Of a stretch of DNA of 5,403 nucleotides, positions 4,291 through 5,403 are shown one piece after another. The stretch's first letter is position 1, and every line of letters begins with the position of its first letter. The notes under the pieces are model-generated. The model was not told where the DNA came from. It searched no databases and saw only the letters and a program-made list of their open reading frames with translations. Made by a program: the position numbers and the translations under genes. The DNA comes from an uncultured Prevotella sp. (GTDB taxonomy: Bacteria > Bacteroidota > Bacteroidia > Bacteroidales > Bacteroidaceae): assembly GCA_947095945.1 (NCBI GenBank), contig CAMUQM010000138.1:1-5403 (forward strand), written 5' to 3'.

Positions 4291-5403
4291 TTATCTTCCC
4301 ATGAGAACAAGCAGTACATTAATGTCGCTTGGACTAACTCCGGGAATACGACTTGCTTGTGCGAGTGTTTCTGGTTGAATCTGTTCCAACTTCTGTCTGC
4401 ACTCTGTTGAGAGGTCGTGTAACTCACTATAATTGAAATGTCCTTTGATTTTAATATCTTCAAGACGGTGCATCTTTTCTGCAAACACACGTTCACGATC
4501 AATATAACCCTTGTATTTTAGCTTTATTTCTGCAGCTTCAGCAATCTCCTCCTTGCGGTTAGGCGAAGCCTCAATAGCCTCTTTTAGGTTTGGAATTACA
4601 GCCGAAAGATTCTCGAAGTTAACTTGCGGACGTGCTACAAGTTCCACAATCTTGGTTGCTCCCTTGATAGGTGAGGTGCCCAACTGTTCCAAGAATCCGT
4701 TTACAACATCAGGCTTAACGGAAGTGTTGTTACAGAAATCAAGAATACGATTGATATTCTCTTTTTTCTGTATCCACCAGTCATAGCGATTCTGCTTGGC
4801 AGTTCCTATATTATAAGCACGCTCTGTCAGACGTGCATCAGCATCGTCTTGGCGCAAGAGAATGCGGTATTCTGCACGCGAAGTGAACATACGGTAAGGC
4901 TCGTCAACCCCCTTTGTTGTAAGGTCATCAATCAGAACACCGATGTAACTCTCGTCTCTGTTCATTACGAAAGGCTCTTTGCCAGCACAGAGTAGGGCTG
5001 CATTGATACCCGCTACTAAGCCTTGTCCGCCTGCTTCTTCGTATCCCGTCGTACCATTCACCTGCCCAGCAAAGAACAATCCCTCGATAACTTTCGACTC
5101 CAACGACTGTTTCAGCTGTGTTGGGTCAAAGTAATCATACTCGATGGCATAGCCCGGACGATAGATTTTAGCGTCACGTAGGGCAGGAATCTTGTGTATA
5201 GCCTCCAATTGAACCTCCCAAGGCATACTTGAAGAGAAGCCATTCAGATACATTTCATTCGTATCCACGCCCTCTGGTTCGAGGAAGAGAGGATGACTAT
5301 TCTTGTCTGGGAAAGTTACGAGTTTCGTTTCTATCGAAGGACAATAGCGTGGACCTGTACTCTGAATCTGTCCATTGAATAGGGGAGAGTCAGCCACTCC
5401 ACG
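4291..5403 (-). CDS. mnmG: MnmG (GidA), tRNA uridine-5-carboxymethylaminomethyl modification enzyme, C-terminal part
   Basis: FAD- and NADH-dependent subunit that, with the GTPase MnmE, installs the (carboxymethyl)aminomethyl group on C5 of wobble U34 in several tRNAs; cytoplasmic. The frame is open to the right edge, so the 5' end is outside the window. The GTG at 5397 is internal, since two further codons (Arg, Gly) precede it in frame and the family is about 620-630 residues. The 370 visible residues begin near E. coli residue 257. GPRYCPSIE (visible 17-25) is the first GidA signature and holds the Cys equivalent to E. coli C277. AGQVNGTTGYEEAGGQG (112-128) is the second signature. A conserved block from EPYRMFTSRAEYR to about 193 follows, then the helical C-terminal region (about 200-370) that contacts MnmE in the family. 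It ends in LLVLMGR at a TAA, as in other Bacteroidales as I recall. apt lies 117 bp downstream. Nothing suggests damage. Confidence 0.97.
   Translation of the reverse strand, partial: RGVADSPLFNGQIQSTGPRYCPSIETKLVTFPDKNSHPLFLEPEGVDTNEMYLNGFSSSMPWEVQLEAIHKIPALRDAKIYRPGYAIEYDYFDPTQLKQSLESKVIEGLFFAGQVNGTTGYEEAGGQGLVAGINAALLCAGKEPFVMNRDESYIGVLIDDLTTKGVDEPYRMFTSRAEYRILLRQDDADARLTERAYNIGTAKQNRYDWWIQKKENINRILDFCNNTSVKPDVVNGFLEQLGTSPIKGATKIVELVARPQVNFENLSAVIPNLKEAIEASPNRKEEIAEAAEIKLKYKGYIDRERVFAEKMHRLEDIKIKGHFNYSELHDLSTECRQKLEQIQPETLAQASRIPGVSPSDINVLLVLMGR

Noticed and set aside
4266..4502. 78-codon minus-strand frame overlapping the end of mnmG
   Set aside because: Mostly an alternative frame of the conserved MnmG C-terminus, with no domain of its own.

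Overview
The window looks like ordinary core chromosome from a Bacteroidales bacterium, most likely Prevotella or a close relative. The basis is protein character (UvrC, MnmG and DeoC have the wording I associate with Prevotella/Bacteroides), AT-rich DNA with mostly weak Shine-Dalgarno signals, and the gene order mnmG-apt-uvrC-dtd-mazG-like-deoC. The genus is inferred from memory of the families, not from a search.

All six genes lie on the minus strand, so transcription runs from right to left. In that order they are: the C-terminal 370 residues of MnmG (tRNA wobble-uridine modification; 5' end outside the window), Apt (adenine salvage), UvrC (nucleotide excision repair nuclease), Dtd (D-aminoacyl-tRNA deacylase), a 107-residue MazG-like nucleotide pyrophosphohydrolase, and the first 106 residues of DeoC (deoxyribose-phosphate aldolase; 3' end outside the window). 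They share a loose theme of nucleotide and tRNA housekeeping: damage repair, proofreading of charged tRNA, removal of aberrant NTPs, and recovery of bases and deoxyribose. uvrC and dtd are 30 bp apart and probably share a transcript. The other gaps are 117 to 282 bp and hold the non-coding signals.

The most notable non-coding content is centromere-like. A perfect 16-bp parS sequence (TGTTTCACGTGAAACA) lies in the mnmG-apt gap at 4208-4223. A one-mismatch parS lies just upstream of uvrC at 3401-3416, with a decayed third copy 23 bp further on at 3424-3440. This suggests the locus is a ParB-loading region and is probably close to the replication origin. The apt-uvrC gap also carries a strong hairpin terminator. 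The dtd-mazG gap carries a small cluster of 9-bp repeats and palindromes of unknown role. I see no mobile element, CRISPR array, rRNA or tRNA, and no sign of a novel multi-gene system.
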